64,000 nucleotides of DNA from JAEZBP01 sp963832725 (GTDB lineage Bacteria; Myxococcota_A; Polyangia; Polyangiales; Sandaracinaceae), in the NCBI GenBank assembly GCA_963832725.1, contig CAWHVG010000003.1, positions 1,984,001-2,048,000 on the forward strand, given 5' to 3'. Under the pieces are notes generated by a model. It had not been told where the DNA came from and made no database searches. It was given only the letters and a program-made list of their open reading frames with translations. Made by a program: the position numbers and the translations under genes. Positions 49,957-60,353 of the stretch are shown here, piece by piece (position 1 is the first letter of the stretch; each line of letters opens with the position of its first letter).

Positions 49957-52618
49957 CTACTTCGCCTCGGCCCAGCTGGCGCCGTGCCCGACATCGACCA
50001 CGAGGGGCACGTCCAGCGGGTAGGCGTGCTCCATCCGCTCGCGAACCAACGCCTCCGCCGCCTCCAGCTCCTCGGGCGGGCACTCGAAGAGCAGCTCGTC
50101 GTGGATCTGGAGCAGCATGGTCGTCCGCATCCGCCCCTCCCGGAGCCGCTCCGCGATCTGGAGCATCGCCAGCTTGCAGAGGTCGGCCGCGGAGCCCTGG
50201 ATCGGCGTGTTGGCCGCCACGCGCTCGCCGTAGGCGCGGTCGGTGAAGTTGTTGCTGCTCAGCTCGGGGATGTAGCGGCGTCGCCCGAGCAGCGTGGTGA
50301 CGAAGCCGCGCTGGTGGGCCTCGGCGATGGTGCCGTCGAGCCACTCGCGAACGCCCGCGTAGCGCTCGAAGTAGCGGTCGATGTAGGCCTTGGCCTCCGC
50401 CCGCGGGATGCCGAGCTGCTGGGCGAGCGCCGTCGCGCCCTGCCCGTAGATGGTCGCGAAGTTCACCGTCTTGCCGACGTTGCGTTGCTCGGCCGTGACC
50501 TCGTCGGGCGCGACGTCGAAGAGCTGGCTCGCCGTCTGCCGGTGTACGTCGACGTTCTTCTCGAACGCCTCCCGGAAGCGCGCGTCGCCGCTGAAGTGGG
50601 CCAAGACGCGCAGCTCGATCTGGCTCCAGTCCGCGCTGATCAGGATCCACCCCTCGCGCGGGATGAACGCCTGCCGGATGCGCGCGCCGTCCTCGGTGCG
50701 GATCGGCGTCCGCTGAAGATCCGGGTCGGTGGTAATCAGCCTCCCCGACGCCCCGGTCGTCTGCTGAATCGTACAATGCACGCGCCCCGTCTCCGGGTTC
50801 ACGGCCTCGGAGAGCACACGCGTGTACGTGTTGACCAGCTTGGCCAGCGCGCGCTGGCGGAGGACCAGACGGCAGATGTCGTTCTCCTTGGCCAGGCGCT
50901 CGAGCACCTCGGCGTCCGTGGAGTAGCCGGTCTTGGTCCGCTTGATCACCGGCAGGCCGAGCTCTTCGAAGAGCACGTTCGAGAGCTGCTTCGTGGAGCC
51001 GATGTTGAACTCGTGACCGGCCAGCGCGTAGATCTTCGCCTCCACCTCCGCCTTGCGTTCCTCGAACTCGACGCCCATCCGGTCGAGGTCGTCCGGATCG
51101 ACGCGAATCCCCTCGAATTGCACACCGCCGAGCACGTAGGCGAGCGGGATCGACACCTCGGCCAGGTTCTGTGCCTGCCCCTCCTCGTCGAGGCGCGCCT
51201 CGATCTTCGGTGCCATCTCCGCGATGGCCACGGCCACGTGACAGGCCCACGGCGCCAGCTCCGAGAGAGGCACCTCCGCCAACTTCTTCTGCTTCTTGCC
51301 GCTCCCGACGATGCTCTTCTCCGGCGCCAGCGCGCGATGGAGGTACTCGCGGACCACCTGCTCGACGCGATGGGGGATGATCTTCGTGGGATCGACGAGG
51401 AACGACGCGAGCTGCGTGTCGAACGGGACGCCCGCCAAATGCACGCCGTAGCGTGCCAAGAGTGTCCATTGATCGCGGAGATCGTGTACGATCTTCGGCC
51501 TCGACGCGTCTTCGAGCCACGGCTTCAGGATCGCGAGGGCCTCCGCCCCGAGGGCACCCTCGCCGCCGAAGAGCGGGACGAAGCACGCCTCGCTCGCGGA
51601 ACGCGCGAGCGCCACACCGACCAGCGCGCCGGTGACGAACGAAGGCGCCTCCCACACGGCCTGCACGACCACCTTTTCGGTGCCGAAGCCTTCGACCAGC
51701 TTCTTCAACGCGCCGACGTCCCGCACGGCCGCGAAGGCGGCGTCGCCGGCCTCCACCTGCGGGCCACCCTCGCCCCCGCTCAAGAGCGAGAAGAACTCGA
51801 GCTCCCGATAGAGCGCGTCCACCCGATCCAGAATCCGGCTCGGGGATGCTCAGGTCCTCGAGCGCCATCGGCAGCGCGCAGTGTCGATCGATGATGACCA
51901 GGTCCCGCGAGAGCCGAGCCTGGTCGGCGTGCTCGGTGAGCGCCTTCTTGGCCCGTCCTTTGAGCTCGTCGACGTGCTCGAGGATGCCGTCGAGCGAGCC
52001 GTACTTCGCCAAGAGCGTCGCGGCGCCCTTCTGACCCACGCCGGGCACGCCCGGCACGTTGTCGACCTTGTCGCCGGTGAGCCCGAGCAGATCGACGATC
52101 TGGCTCGGCGGCACCCCCCACTTCTTGCGCACCAGCTCCGGGTCGTACGTGATGTCCCGCATGGTGTCGATCATGCGGACGCCGCCGTCGATGAGCTGCG
52201 CGAAGTCCTTGTCGGCGCTGATGATGTGGACCTCGTGCCCGCGCTCGACGGCCTGGCGGGTCAGCGTTCCGATGACATCGTCAGCCTCGAGCCCTTCCAC
52301 GCGCAGGGTGGGGAAGTCGTGCACCTCGACGATGCGATCGATCCAGGAAAGCTGCTCGCGCAGCTCGCCGGGCATGCGCGGCCGCTGCGCCTTGTAGGCC
52401 GGATACTTCCGGTCGCGCACGGTCGGCCCGGGCGGATCGAAGACGACCGCGCCCATGGCCGGCTTCTTCCCGGCCAGGATCTTCCGGAACATGAGCGCGA
52501 AGCCGTAGCTCGCGTTCGTGTGCACCCCGCGGGAGGTCTGCAGGTTGCCCGGCACGGCGAAGAACGCCCGATAGATCATCGAGCTGCCGTCGATCAGGAC
52601 CACCCGTTCGCGTGCCAT
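49957..52618 (-). CDS. polA: DNA polymerase I, proofreading domain apparently inactive
   Basis: About 886 residues from ATG 52618 (GGAGG upstream). The 5'-3' exonuclease comes first (VVLIDGSSMIYRAFFAVPGN, EGLEADDVIGTLT and ADKDF). Next is a 3'-5' exonuclease-like domain whose three carboxylate motifs look lost (VQAVWEA in place of DTE, and no YxxxD). The polymerase follows: SADWSQIELRVLAH (motif A), RNVGKTVNFATIYG (O helix) and QIHDELLFE (motif C). One insertion, GAATC at 51831-51835, splits it; restoring GATC reads PEPDLDRVDALYREL. This inactive-exo plan is known in Taq and many bacterial Pol I enzymes. Confidence 0.94.
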
Positions 52619-52882
52619 CGTCCGTCCTCCGCCCGCAGGAGCTGCCCGGAGAAGCTCCACACCGACCTCCGGTTAGCACGAACCCTACACTCCGTTCGCT
52701 GCCCGCGTCGTCCGCCCGCCGACCCCGAATCGAAAATGCCACCGGCGCCAGCCCTCAGCGCGTACGCTCAGCGTACGCTGTGCAGCTGCCTGCGCTCGCG
52801 CCCGGCCGGAGACGGGCCGAATCCAGCCGGCATCGACCTTGCTGAGACGGCGGAGGCCGCGACGGCGAGAAGGGGAGAGATC

Positions 52883-53140
52883 ATGATGAAGCGAGCTCGA
52901 TGGGCGTGGTTGGCGCTGTCGCTCGCAGGCTTCACGGCCTGCAGCGGGGGTGCGGGCATCGGCGAGCCCTGCCAGAACGTCGGCAGCGGCGACGAGTGCG
53001 TCACCCACGCCGTCTGCACCGACGAGCCGACCGGAAACGTCTGCGCCGAGATCTGCCTGGAGGATCGGGACTGTCCGTCGGGCTACTTCTGTGACTCGGT
53101 CCCGGGCAGCTCCGATCAGACCTGCCAAGTGCGCCGGTGA
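52883..53140 (+). CDS. Small Cys-rich lipoprotein
   Basis: 85 residues from ATG 52883, with AGGGGAG upstream. Signal peptide with lipobox (LSLAGFTACSGG). The mature ~65 residues hold eight Cys in the pattern GEPCQN..ECVTHAVC..VCAEICLEDRDCPSGYFC. This is the disulphide-rich motif that recurs in myxobacterial surface lipoproteins. Function unknown. It is divergent from polA. Confidence 0.72.
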   Translation: MMKRARWAWLALSLAGFTACSGGAGIGEPCQNVGSGDECVTHAVCTDEPTGNVCAEICLEDRDCPSGYFCDSVPGSSDQTCQVRR

Positions 53141-53209
53141 GCACGTAGGCGCGGACGCCGAGCGCGTGCGCGCCGGCGGCTCAGCCTGAATCTCGCGCTG
53201 AATCCGCGC

Positions 53210-54028
53210 TCAGGCCGTGCCGGACGAGCCGGTGTGCGGCAGCGCGTCGAGCGCGTCGTCGAGGAGCTGACGGAAGCGCCGGTGCATGGCGTCCGAGACC
53301 TCGTGACCGACGCCGGGGAAGCTCTGGAAGTCGACCCGGAAGCCGCGCTCGGAGAGCTCCCGCACCACCCGGTGCGTGCGCTCGGGGTCGAGGATCGGGT
53401 CGGCGCCGCCGTGGAGCTCGTCGATGCGCGCGTACATCGCATAAGGATCGGCGGGCGGCGGCATCAAGCTCGGCGGGATCCAGCCGGCCATGGCGATGGC
53501 GCGCGAGATGGCGCCGTGCTCGCGAACGGCGAGGGTCATCGCCAGCATGCCGCCCTGCGAGAAGCCCGCGACGATGGGCTTTCCGCGCGTCGGATAGCGA
53601 TGGCGCCACTCGGTGAGCGCGGAGGCCAGCATCCGCTCGCGAGCGGAGAGCGCCGCGATCAAGGGCTCGCTCTCACCGCGGTGCGCGCTGACCGGCATCC
53701 AGGCGTAGCCGTCGCCGTACGCATCCGGCGCGCGGGGGAGGATCAGGCGAACGGGCCGGTCCAAGCCCCAGATCGAGTCCACGGGGACGTGCGGGCGGTC
53801 GCCGCGACCGTGGATGAACACGATCATCGGCAGCTCGGCATCCGGCGGGACGTCGCGTGGCTCGACGACCACGTAATGGAGGCCGGCGGCGACTCCGCGA
53901 CGCACCCGGAGGTGGCTCTCGACGGGCGGCGGCGAGTCGTCTCGCGGCCCGTGCGCGAAGGTGAAAGAGGTGTTGAGCGCCAGGAGCAGCGCCAGAGTGG
54001 AAAGTCGTGAAAAGGGCCTCAGTGGCAT
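53210..54028 (-). CDS. Secreted alpha/beta hydrolase (phospholipase/carboxylesterase family)
   Basis: 272 residues from ATG 54028. Signal peptide LSTLALLLALNTSFTFAHG. Core: MIVFIHGRGDRP (oxyanion region), nucleophile elbow GFSQGG with Ser, later HGGADPILD (Asp) and GVGHEV (His), so the triad is complete. It resembles PF02230 carboxylesterases. Expected in the periplasm or outside the cell. Substrate unknown. Confidence 0.86.
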   Translation of the reverse strand: MPLRPFSRLSTLALLLALNTSFTFAHGPRDDSPPPVESHLRVRRGVAAGLHYVVVEPRDVPPDAELPMIVFIHGRGDRPHVPVDSIWGLDRPVRLILPRAPDAYGDGYAWMPVSAHRGESEPLIAALSARERMLASALTEWRHRYPTRGKPIVAGFSQGGMLAMTLAVREHGAISRAIAMAGWIPPSLMPPPADPYAMYARIDELHGGADPILDPERTHRVVRELSERGFRVDFQSFPGVGHEVSDAMHRRFRQLLDDALDALPHTGSSGTA

Positions 54029-54198
54029 TCCTGCGTGTGGGTTGGCAAAGTGCGTTCCACCTTCAATGTGAGTAGAAGCACCCCACACCGCAACCCCTGC
54101 CGGGGCGAATCACGACGAGCCCCGTGTCCGGACGTGCACACCGCACCCCATCCGCGGGCGAGCGCCCCGGGGCGGGAGGAGATGGGGCGGCCGGCCCT

Positions 54199-55308
54199 TC
54201 ATGGCATCGTGTCGCGCAGGTCCACGGCGGGCGCAGGGTGGCGGATGAGGAAGCCCTGGCCGAGCTCGCAACCGAGCTCGCGGCACACCCTGAGCTCCTC
54301 GTTGGTCTCGATGCCTTCGGCGATGACGCGGACCCCCACCTCGCGCATCACCCCCAACAGCGCCGCCACCAGCTCCTGCCTGTTCGGGCTGGTGTCGATG
54401 TCCCGCACCAGCGCCATGTCCAGCTTCAGGAAGTCGGGCGGCACCTCGGCCAGCTCCATCAGGCGGGCGCGGCCGGCGCCGAAGTCGTCGTAGGCGAGCT
54501 CGATGTTCCGCCGGTTCAGCTCGTCGCGGAGCGTGCGCATCGTCGCGTGGTCCACGATCGCGGCCTCGTGGATCTCCGCGACCAAGCGGCGGTGGGGCGC
54601 CAGCACGTCGGCGGCGCGCTCGAGCTCGTCCAGGAGCCCGTCCGCGAGCATCTCGGCCGGGTGCACGTTCATGAAGATTCGGTCACCGACCGGAAGCGCG
54701 GGCGCGTCGGCCAGCGCGGCGCTGCGCATGATGCGGCTCAGCTCGACGGCTCGCCCCCGCTCGCTGGCCAGGCCGAAGAGCGTGGTCGCGTCGTAGGTGA
54801 CGCTGGGCAGGGTGTTGCGGCCGAGGGCCTCGTAGCCGACGGTCCGACTCTCGGAGAGCGACACGATCGACTGGAAGACCGCGCGGACCGTCCGCCCGCT
54901 GAGGATGCGGTAGAGGTCGCGCGTGCGCCGGTAGTACTCGACGTCCACCCCGCCCTCCTCGCCGGCGAGCGTGGAGTCGGAGACGCCCTCGTCTCCGTCG
55001 GCGTCGACCAACTCGAGCTCACGGTGGGCGATGTGCACGACGTCACCCGCCGCCAGCGGCCGCTCGCCCTTCACCCTCTCGCCGTTCACGAACGTGCCGT
55101 TCCGACTCCCCAGATCCCGGAGGAGGTAGCCCCTGCCGTCGGCGTCGATCTCCGCGTGGCGCTTCGAGACGCGCGGCGAGCTGAGCACCAGATCGAGGTC
55201 CGTGCTCCGCCCGATGCGAAAGGGGAGCGAGGCGAGCGGGATGCGCACGGGCGCGTCGCCCACGTCGGGGCGGTGCTCGATGCAGAGCCGTCGGCGTTCC
55301 CTGCTCAC
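54199..55308 (-). CDS. FHA-EAL protein: phosphothreonine reader with cyclic-di-GMP phosphodiesterase
   Basis: 369 residues, intact. The N-terminal FHA domain (about 20-100) has FRIGRST, SSPRVSKRHAEI and LGSRNGTFVNG, the phosphothreonine-binding loop set. The EAL domain (about 125-369) keeps the catalytic residues: YEALGR, MNVHP, VAEIHE, YDDFGAG, LKLDM, AEGIET and QGFLIRHP. It should therefore be an active c-di-GMP phosphodiesterase controlled through binding of a phosphorylated partner, plausibly a substrate of a Ser/Thr kinase. No GGDEF or membrane segment. Confidence 0.93.
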   Translation of the reverse strand: MSRERRRLCIEHRPDVGDAPVRIPLASLPFRIGRSTDLDLVLSSPRVSKRHAEIDADGRGYLLRDLGSRNGTFVNGERVKGERPLAAGDVVHIAHRELELVDADGDEGVSDSTLAGEEGGVDVEYYRRTRDLYRILSGRTVRAVFQSIVSLSESRTVGYEALGRNTLPSVTYDATTLFGLASERGRAVELSRIMRSAALADAPALPVGDRIFMNVHPAEMLADGLLDELERAADVLAPHRRLVAEIHEAAIVDHATMRTLRDELNRRNIELAYDDFGAGRARLMELAEVPPDFLKLDMALVRDIDTSPNRQELVAALLGVMREVGVRVIAEGIETNEELRVCRELGCELGQGFLIRHPAPAVDLRDTMP

Positions 55309-55390
55309 GCGAGCGTCAGTCTACCACTCCGGCCGCGCGAGTCGGGTTGCGAGCGCGCGCGGTGGGTCCACGCTTCGACCGGGAAGAACC

Positions 55391-55930
55391 ATGCGGGCCT
55401 TCTTTGCGCTCCCGCTGCCCGAGGCCCCGCGACGCCGGCTCGCAGCCCTCGAGACCGACCTCGGCAAGGCCCGCTGGGTGCCGATCGAACAGCTCCACCT
55501 CACCCTCCGGTTCTTGGGCGAGGTCGACGACGAGGCGATCGCCCGTGTCCTCGAAGCGGTCGAGGCCGAACAGGCCGACGCACCGCTCGGACCTCTGCGC
55601 TTCGCCCTCCGCGGCCTCGGCACCTTCGGCGGCCGGCGCCCGCGCGTGCTCTTCGCGGCGATCGACCCGGTCGCGCCGGTCGCTGGGCTGGCGGCTCGGC
55701 TCGAGCGCGCCGTCCGGGTCGCCGGGCTCCCACCCGAGCCGCGAACCTTCCGGGCCCACGTGACGCTGGCCCGTTTCCGCGCTCCCCGACCCGACCGCAT
55801 CGCCTCGTGGCTGCGCACGCAGGCGGCGTTCGCGACCGAGCCCTTCGACGTGGCGGGACCGACGCTCTACCGGAGCCACCTCACGCACCGCGGAGCCGTA
55901 CACGAGATCGTCCGGCGCTTCGGCTGTTGA
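55391..55930 (+). CDS. thpR: RNA 2',3'-cyclic phosphodiesterase (LigT/ThpR)
   Basis: 179 residues. 2H phosphoesterase family with both HxTx motifs: QLHLTLRFLGEV and AHVTLARFR. The N-terminus MRAFFALPLP is typical. It opens 2',3'-cyclic phosphates on RNA ends. Intact. Divergent from the FHA-EAL gene with ~80 bases between starts. Confidence 0.9.
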   Translation: MRAFFALPLPEAPRRRLAALETDLGKARWVPIEQLHLTLRFLGEVDDEAIARVLEAVEAEQADAPLGPLRFALRGLGTFGGRRPRVLFAAIDPVAPVAGLAARLERAVRVAGLPPEPRTFRAHVTLARFRAPRPDRIASWLRTQAAFATEPFDVAGPTLYRSHLTHRGAVHEIVRRFGC

Positions 55931-56348
55931 AGTACCGAGCGCGGAGACGCTCGCCGCGCGAGGACCTGGATGTCCATGCGGACCGACGAGCAAAGGGTCC
56001 AGCATTTGCGAGGTGGGACGGGCGGAGAGAGACGCGCCGCGGCGCGCAGACCGGCTGGGAGGACCACACCGCATCTTCGCTGCGACTCTCCTACCCCCGC
56101 GCGCATCACGGCGTGTGTCGGGAAAGCCCGGATGCCCCGGAAGCCGGCACCCGATCAGGATACGTCGGGCCGCTCGCGACCGGGACGGCTCGGGCGAACG
56201 AAATCCGCGCATGGCGCATCCGTCACTCGAGACCTGACCGTTTCTTCCCCCACAGGGGTATTGCTGCAAGGCGGTCGACCCCGCATTCTCTCCTCGCTTG
56301 GCAATGACGCGCCTTCCCTGCGGCGCCCCTCACAGATCGGAGGTCTGG
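55931..56348. other. Intergenic region, no gene seen
   Basis: 418 bases between thpR and the heme-motif lipoprotein. I see no gene, RNA or repeat. The ribosome site GGAGG of the next gene is at about 56339-56343. Confidence 0.4.
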
Positions 56349-57248
56349 ATGAACTCGGCACGCTCTCGACTCGTGTGGATGGCTCTCCTCGCGCTCGCCG
56401 GCTGCTCCCAAGCGCCCGCGCCGTGGCAGCCCACCTCACCCGGTACGAACGGCGGGAACACGAACGGCGGGAACACGGACGGCGGGACGACGACGGTCGC
56501 GAGTGACGATGGCGGCACTGCCGTGGCGGGCGACCTGCCCTGCGACGTGGCCACCCTGCTCGGCAACCGCTGCGCGTCCTGTCATTCGAGCCCGCCGATC
56601 GGCGGGGCACCGCGTTCGCTGGCCAGCTACGCCGATCTGATGGCGCCGTCGGCGACCAATCCCACCCGAACCGAGGCCGAAGTCGCCCTCGAGCGCATGC
56701 AGTCGACCGCGGCGCCGATGCCGCCGGCGCCCGCCGCTTCCGCGACGGCGACCGAGATCGCCGCCCTGCAGGCGTGGGTCGACGCGGGCATGCCGGCCGG
56801 CAGCTGCGGCGCCCCCACCAATCCCTACGACACGCCCACCACCTGCTCGACGGGCGCGCATTGGACGCGCGGCAACCACGAGTCGCCCCTCATGCGACCG
56901 GGCGGCGCGTGCATCTCCTGCCACCAGGGCGGCGAGGGCCCTTGGTTCAGCCTCGCGGGCACGGTCTACGCGTCGGCCCACGAGCCCAACGACTGCACTG
57001 GCGGGGCGACGGCGGGCGGATCCCCGACGGTCGAGATCACCGACGCGAGCGGCCACGTCTTCTCTCTCAACGTCAACAGCGCGGGCAACTTCTTCACGCA
57101 GCAGGCGGTCTCCACCCCCTACACGGCCCGCGTGCTCTACCAAGGCCGCGCGCGAGCGATGGTCACGCCTCAGACCAGCGGCGACTGCAACACCTGTCAC
57201 ACGGAGACCGGCGCCAACGGCGCGCCCGGCCGCGTCATGCTGCCCTGA
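56349..57248 (+). CDS. Lipoprotein with three c-type heme CxxCH motifs
   Basis: 299 residues from ATG 56349. Lipobox (LALAGCSQ), then an Asn/Gly/Asp repeat spacer (NGGNTNGGNTDGGTT). Three heme-attachment motifs: CASCH (~residue 75), CISCH (~195) and CNTCH (~280). The first lies in a cytochrome-like context found in secreted planctomycete and myxobacterial proteins (LLGNRCASCH...LQAWVDAGMP). Probably a periplasmic or surface electron carrier. Axial Met/His ligands cannot be assigned from sequence alone. Confidence 0.8.
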   Translation: MNSARSRLVWMALLALAGCSQAPAPWQPTSPGTNGGNTNGGNTDGGTTTVASDDGGTAVAGDLPCDVATLLGNRCASCHSSPPIGGAPRSLASYADLMAPSATNPTRTEAEVALERMQSTAAPMPPAPAASATATEIAALQAWVDAGMPAGSCGAPTNPYDTPTTCSTGAHWTRGNHESPLMRPGGACISCHQGGEGPWFSLAGTVYASAHEPNDCTGGATAGGSPTVEITDASGHVFSLNVNSAGNFFTQQAVSTPYTARVLYQGRARAMVTPQTSGDCNTCHTETGANGAPGRVMLP

Positions 57249-57526
57249 GCGGTCGACACCTCAGGGGCGGCGTTCGGCGATCCCGCGCCGCCCTCGACGA
57301 CCCGCGGCGCCGGAGGTGCGGCGAGCCGATCGCTCGTCTCGACAGGCGTACGCGTTCTGTGCCCGGACGCGCAAAAGAGGTGGACCGAGTTCACGGGACC
57401 GCGGCAACTACCCGTTCTACAAGGTTTTTTCGCCAGCGGTCAGACGACGAAACCGTGAAACGCGGTTCACTTCCGCCCGCCGAGGCCCGCCGCGGGCGTC
57501 CACGGCGAGCCGGCGGGCGATCTCGC

Positions 57527-58147
57527 TCAGGCCAAGAAGACGGTGAGCATCGTGCCGTCGAGCTGCGTGCGGTATACGCGCAGCGGCGAGAAGGCCGGGC
57601 CGCGGATGACGTGGCCGTCCATGCCGAAGGCCGAGCCGTGGCAGGCGCAGTAGAGATCGCTCTGCGACCGCTGATAGGAGACCGGACAGCCGGCGTGCGT
57701 GCAGATGGCCGAGAGCGCCTTGTACGTCGACGCGTCGGTGTGGACGATGATGATGGTGTCGCCGTGGGCGTTGACCGTGCCGGAGCCGCCGACCGGGCCG
57801 AGCACCGACGCGTTGGTCGAGTCGCTCAGATCGATGCAGAGGTTCACCGTGTTGTCGCACACGGATCCGGCGTCGGGAGTCGATGTCGAGCCCGCGTCGT
57901 GGCCCGGAGGCGAGCCGGCGTCCGGCGTCGGCGGCGGGGGCGAGCCGGCGTCCGGCGTCGGCGGGGGCGAGCCCGCGTCGGACCCGACGACCAGCGTGTG
58001 GGAGGGGCCGCAGGCAGCGACCAGAGGCGCGGCGGCGAGCGCCGTCGCGAGCCCTCGCATCACGTCGCGGCGCGAGCAGGGACGCTTCGATTCGTCCTCC
58101 TGTTCCTGCACCACGGGCAACTGCGGGCCTCGGTTCATCGAATTCAT
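57527..58147 (-). CDS. Rieske [2Fe-2S] protein, Tat-exported lipoprotein
   Basis: 206 residues, with GGAGG upstream of ATG 58147. Twin-arginine signal (SRRDVMRGLATALAAAPLVA) ending in a lipobox Cys (AAC). A Pro/Asp/Gly repeat spacer follows (PPPTPDAGSP, three to four copies). Then the Rieske fold with CTHAGC and CACHGSAF, all four ligands present. No cytochrome b is adjacent, so it is not an obvious bc1 subunit. It may pass electrons to the neighbouring heme lipoproteins. The 278-base gap to 57248 shows only a small hairpin near 57449-57465 and a T6 run. Confidence 0.92.
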   Translation of the reverse strand: MNSMNRGPQLPVVQEQEDESKRPCSRRDVMRGLATALAAAPLVAACGPSHTLVVGSDAGSPPPTPDAGSPPPPTPDAGSPPGHDAGSTSTPDAGSVCDNTVNLCIDLSDSTNASVLGPVGGSGTVNAHGDTIIIVHTDASTYKALSAICTHAGCPVSYQRSQSDLYCACHGSAFGMDGHVIRGPAFSPLRVYRTQLDGTMLTVFLA

Positions 58148-58397
58148 GCAAGACCTCCAAGCACCACGAAACGGGGCGTTCGTGACGCGGAAATCCTAGC
58201 AACACCGCTCTGTCGGAACACGGTCGGGGCCTCGAAAAACCGGTGGTGTGCGCGCTCCGACCCCGCTTTCCCCGGTCCGAGCAGTGCGCTACCTCACAGA
58301 TCGGGAGTATCGCCTGCGCGTGTGCCCGACGTCTCCAGACGAGGACGCACTCGACCGGCCCGCGATAGGCCCGTGCTACCTTTGGGAGGGCCATGCC

Positions 58398-59834
58398 GTG
58401 AGGGTGGAGCGCTCGACGACGATGGGAGGTCGGCTCGCAATCGTCTGCGTCGCGACCTTCGCCTTCTCCGCGTGTGACGGAGCCCTGCCGGAGCGTTTCC
58501 AACCTTCGCTGGCAGGCGTGAGCGACGCGCGCGGGCGCACGTGGATCGTCGCGGGGTACACGGAACAGCGCGATCCGGATCGCTCGTCGATCGGCATCGG
58601 CGTGCGCTCCCCAGAGGGCGCTTGGCAGACCTTTCCACCGCTCGCTCCGCCCGGCGGCGGCTTCCGGCCGAGCGCCGACGCATGGGTCGCCGCAGCGCAG
58701 AACGGCTCGCGCGCCTACGTGCTGTCATTGCTGATCCGAGACGAGGTCGCCGATGCCCGAGACGACCTCGGCGACGGGCTCTCGCTCGCCGTGGTGGATC
58801 TCTCGAGCGGCACGCCGCGGATCGACCAGCCGCGCAGGATCGACGGCGGCGCGTGGTCGCAGTGGGACGAGCCGACCGTCGTCGCCACGCGCGCGGCCGG
58901 GGCGGGAGAAGAGACGGTCATCGTGGCCGGGACCCCGCTCGGTCCCGACGAGCAGGACCTCGTCGCCGTGCTCGTCTCGCGGGACGGAGGCGGCACCTTC
59001 GGAGATCCCGTCCGCATCCGCGCGCCCGGCTATCCCGGACATCGGAGCGGGCGGCCCGACAACACGGTGGTCCGCCCCTTCTTGCGCCAGGACCCTCGGC
59101 AGGGCTGGGAATGCCACGCGTACATGGCGTTCGGCGTGTACTACCCGACGGCGCTCACGGAGACGGTGCGGATCGCTGCGCCGAGCTGCGCGTCGTCGCC
59201 CTCCGGCTGCCGCTCCATCGCCGAGACCGAGACGCACGACTGCGGCGCGACCTGGAGCGAGCCCGTCTACATCGCCATCGACACCGGACGCCCGAGCGGC
59301 GAGGACTACCGCGGCTTCGGCTACGGCATCGCGCACGATGGAACCCGCTTCGTGATGTTCGGCGACGAGGCGATGGCCGACGCGCCGATGCGGGTGAAGC
59401 GCGCCCGCTCCGGCGAGCGCTTCGAGGTGACGCGCTCGGTGCAGGGAGCGCTCACCTGGGACGACGGGCCCATGGAGGTCCTGGCGACGGGGCCCGACGC
59501 GGACGGGCGAGGCGTCCTCCGCTGGCGGCCGACGCTGGCGGCGAGCGAGCTGGCCATGGCGTTCTGGGTGCAGGAGCGCACCGACACCCACACGGCGGAG
59601 GTCTGGCTCAGCACGTCGCGCCCTTCGGAGGCCGGGCAGTGGACCGCTCCGCGCCTCGTCGACGCCGCCGGGACCGCGTGCGACGGCGCCCTCTTCCCGT
59701 CGGACGACTACATGGGTGTGACGCCGAACGCGCCCTTCGCCCGCGCCGCCGCGGACTTCGTGGTCGCGTGGACGCACCTGCGCCCCTGCGGCAGCGACGC
59801 GTCGCGCCGCCTGGTGTTCCGTGCCGTCCCCTGA
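58398..59834 (+). CDS. Lipoprotein with Asp-box (BNR/sialidase-like) repeats
   Basis: 478 residues from GTG 58398, chosen because GGGAGGG lies seven bases upstream; ATG 58422 is the alternative. Lipoprotein signal (IVCVATFAFSAC). Two Asp-box motifs of beta-propeller proteins are visible: SRDGGGTFGDP and THDCGATWSEP. The rest shows repeated beta-strand pattern. The fold is probably a six-bladed propeller like sialidases, but the sialidase Arg triad was not identified, so catalysis is not claimed. Confidence 0.68.
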   Translation: MRVERSTTMGGRLAIVCVATFAFSACDGALPERFQPSLAGVSDARGRTWIVAGYTEQRDPDRSSIGIGVRSPEGAWQTFPPLAPPGGGFRPSADAWVAAAQNGSRAYVLSLLIRDEVADARDDLGDGLSLAVVDLSSGTPRIDQPRRIDGGAWSQWDEPTVVATRAAGAGEETVIVAGTPLGPDEQDLVAVLVSRDGGGTFGDPVRIRAPGYPGHRSGRPDNTVVRPFLRQDPRQGWECHAYMAFGVYYPTALTETVRIAAPSCASSPSGCRSIAETETHDCGATWSEPVYIAIDTGRPSGEDYRGFGYGIAHDGTRFVMFGDEAMADAPMRVKRARSGERFEVTRSVQGALTWDDGPMEVLATGPDADGRGVLRWRPTLAASELAMAFWVQERTDTHTAEVWLSTSRPSEAGQWTAPRLVDAAGTACDGALFPSDDYMGVTPNAPFARAAADFVVAWTHLRPCGSDASRRLVFRAVP

Positions 59835-59961
59835 CCGGGCGCTGCGCTTTTGTTGCGGCGAGCCCGACCCTTCCGGACAATTGGCACCACCGAGAATCGG
59901 ATCGCTGTCCCTGGTAGGCGGCGATGTGATAGACGTCGGGGGCGGCGCCAAAGGAGAACGG

Positions 59962-60276
59962 ATGCGGGACAGTGTCGTGAAGAAGGCCCTCGTGGGCCTC
60001 GTGCTCGCCGCGGGCCTCGCGCTGAGCGCGTGCGGTGGTGGGGGCTCCGAGCAGCGCACGGCGGACTGGCACCCCCACGAGCGAACCCCGAGCGGTTCGC
60101 CGCACTGGTGGTGGGAGCCGGTGGAGCGCACCTGCGAGAACGACGGGGACTGCCAGAACGGCGAGTCGTGTCAGGCGATGCGCCTCGGCACCTGCGAGGG
60201 TTGTCCCCACGGTGAGACCGCCCACGTCTGCGTCGGCCGCGACGGCAACGCCGGGCGGCAGGCCAGCTCGCACTGA
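59962..60276 (+). CDS. Small Cys-containing lipoprotein
   Basis: 104 residues from ATG 59962 with AAAGGAG upstream. Lipobox LAAGLALSACGGGG. The mature part has a Trp/His/Pro-rich segment (PSGSPHWWWEPVE) and then six Cys (CENDGDCQNGESC..CEGCPHGE..C), like the small Cys-rich lipoprotein at 52883. Function unknown. Confidence 0.72.
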   Translation: MRDSVVKKALVGLVLAAGLALSACGGGGSEQRTADWHPHERTPSGSPHWWWEPVERTCENDGDCQNGESCQAMRLGTCEGCPHGETAHVCVGRDGNAGRQASSH

Positions 60277-60353
60277 GGCTCCGCGAGCACGGGCGCTCGA
60301 ATCCGGGTTTCCACGCCGTGACTGGCACCGAACCGGCGAGCTGCTCACCGAAG

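Noticed and set aside
57316..57546. Short + strand open frame between the heme lipoprotein and the Rieske gene
   Set aside because: Arg-rich composition without motif or ribosome site; it overlaps the 3' end of the Rieske gene.
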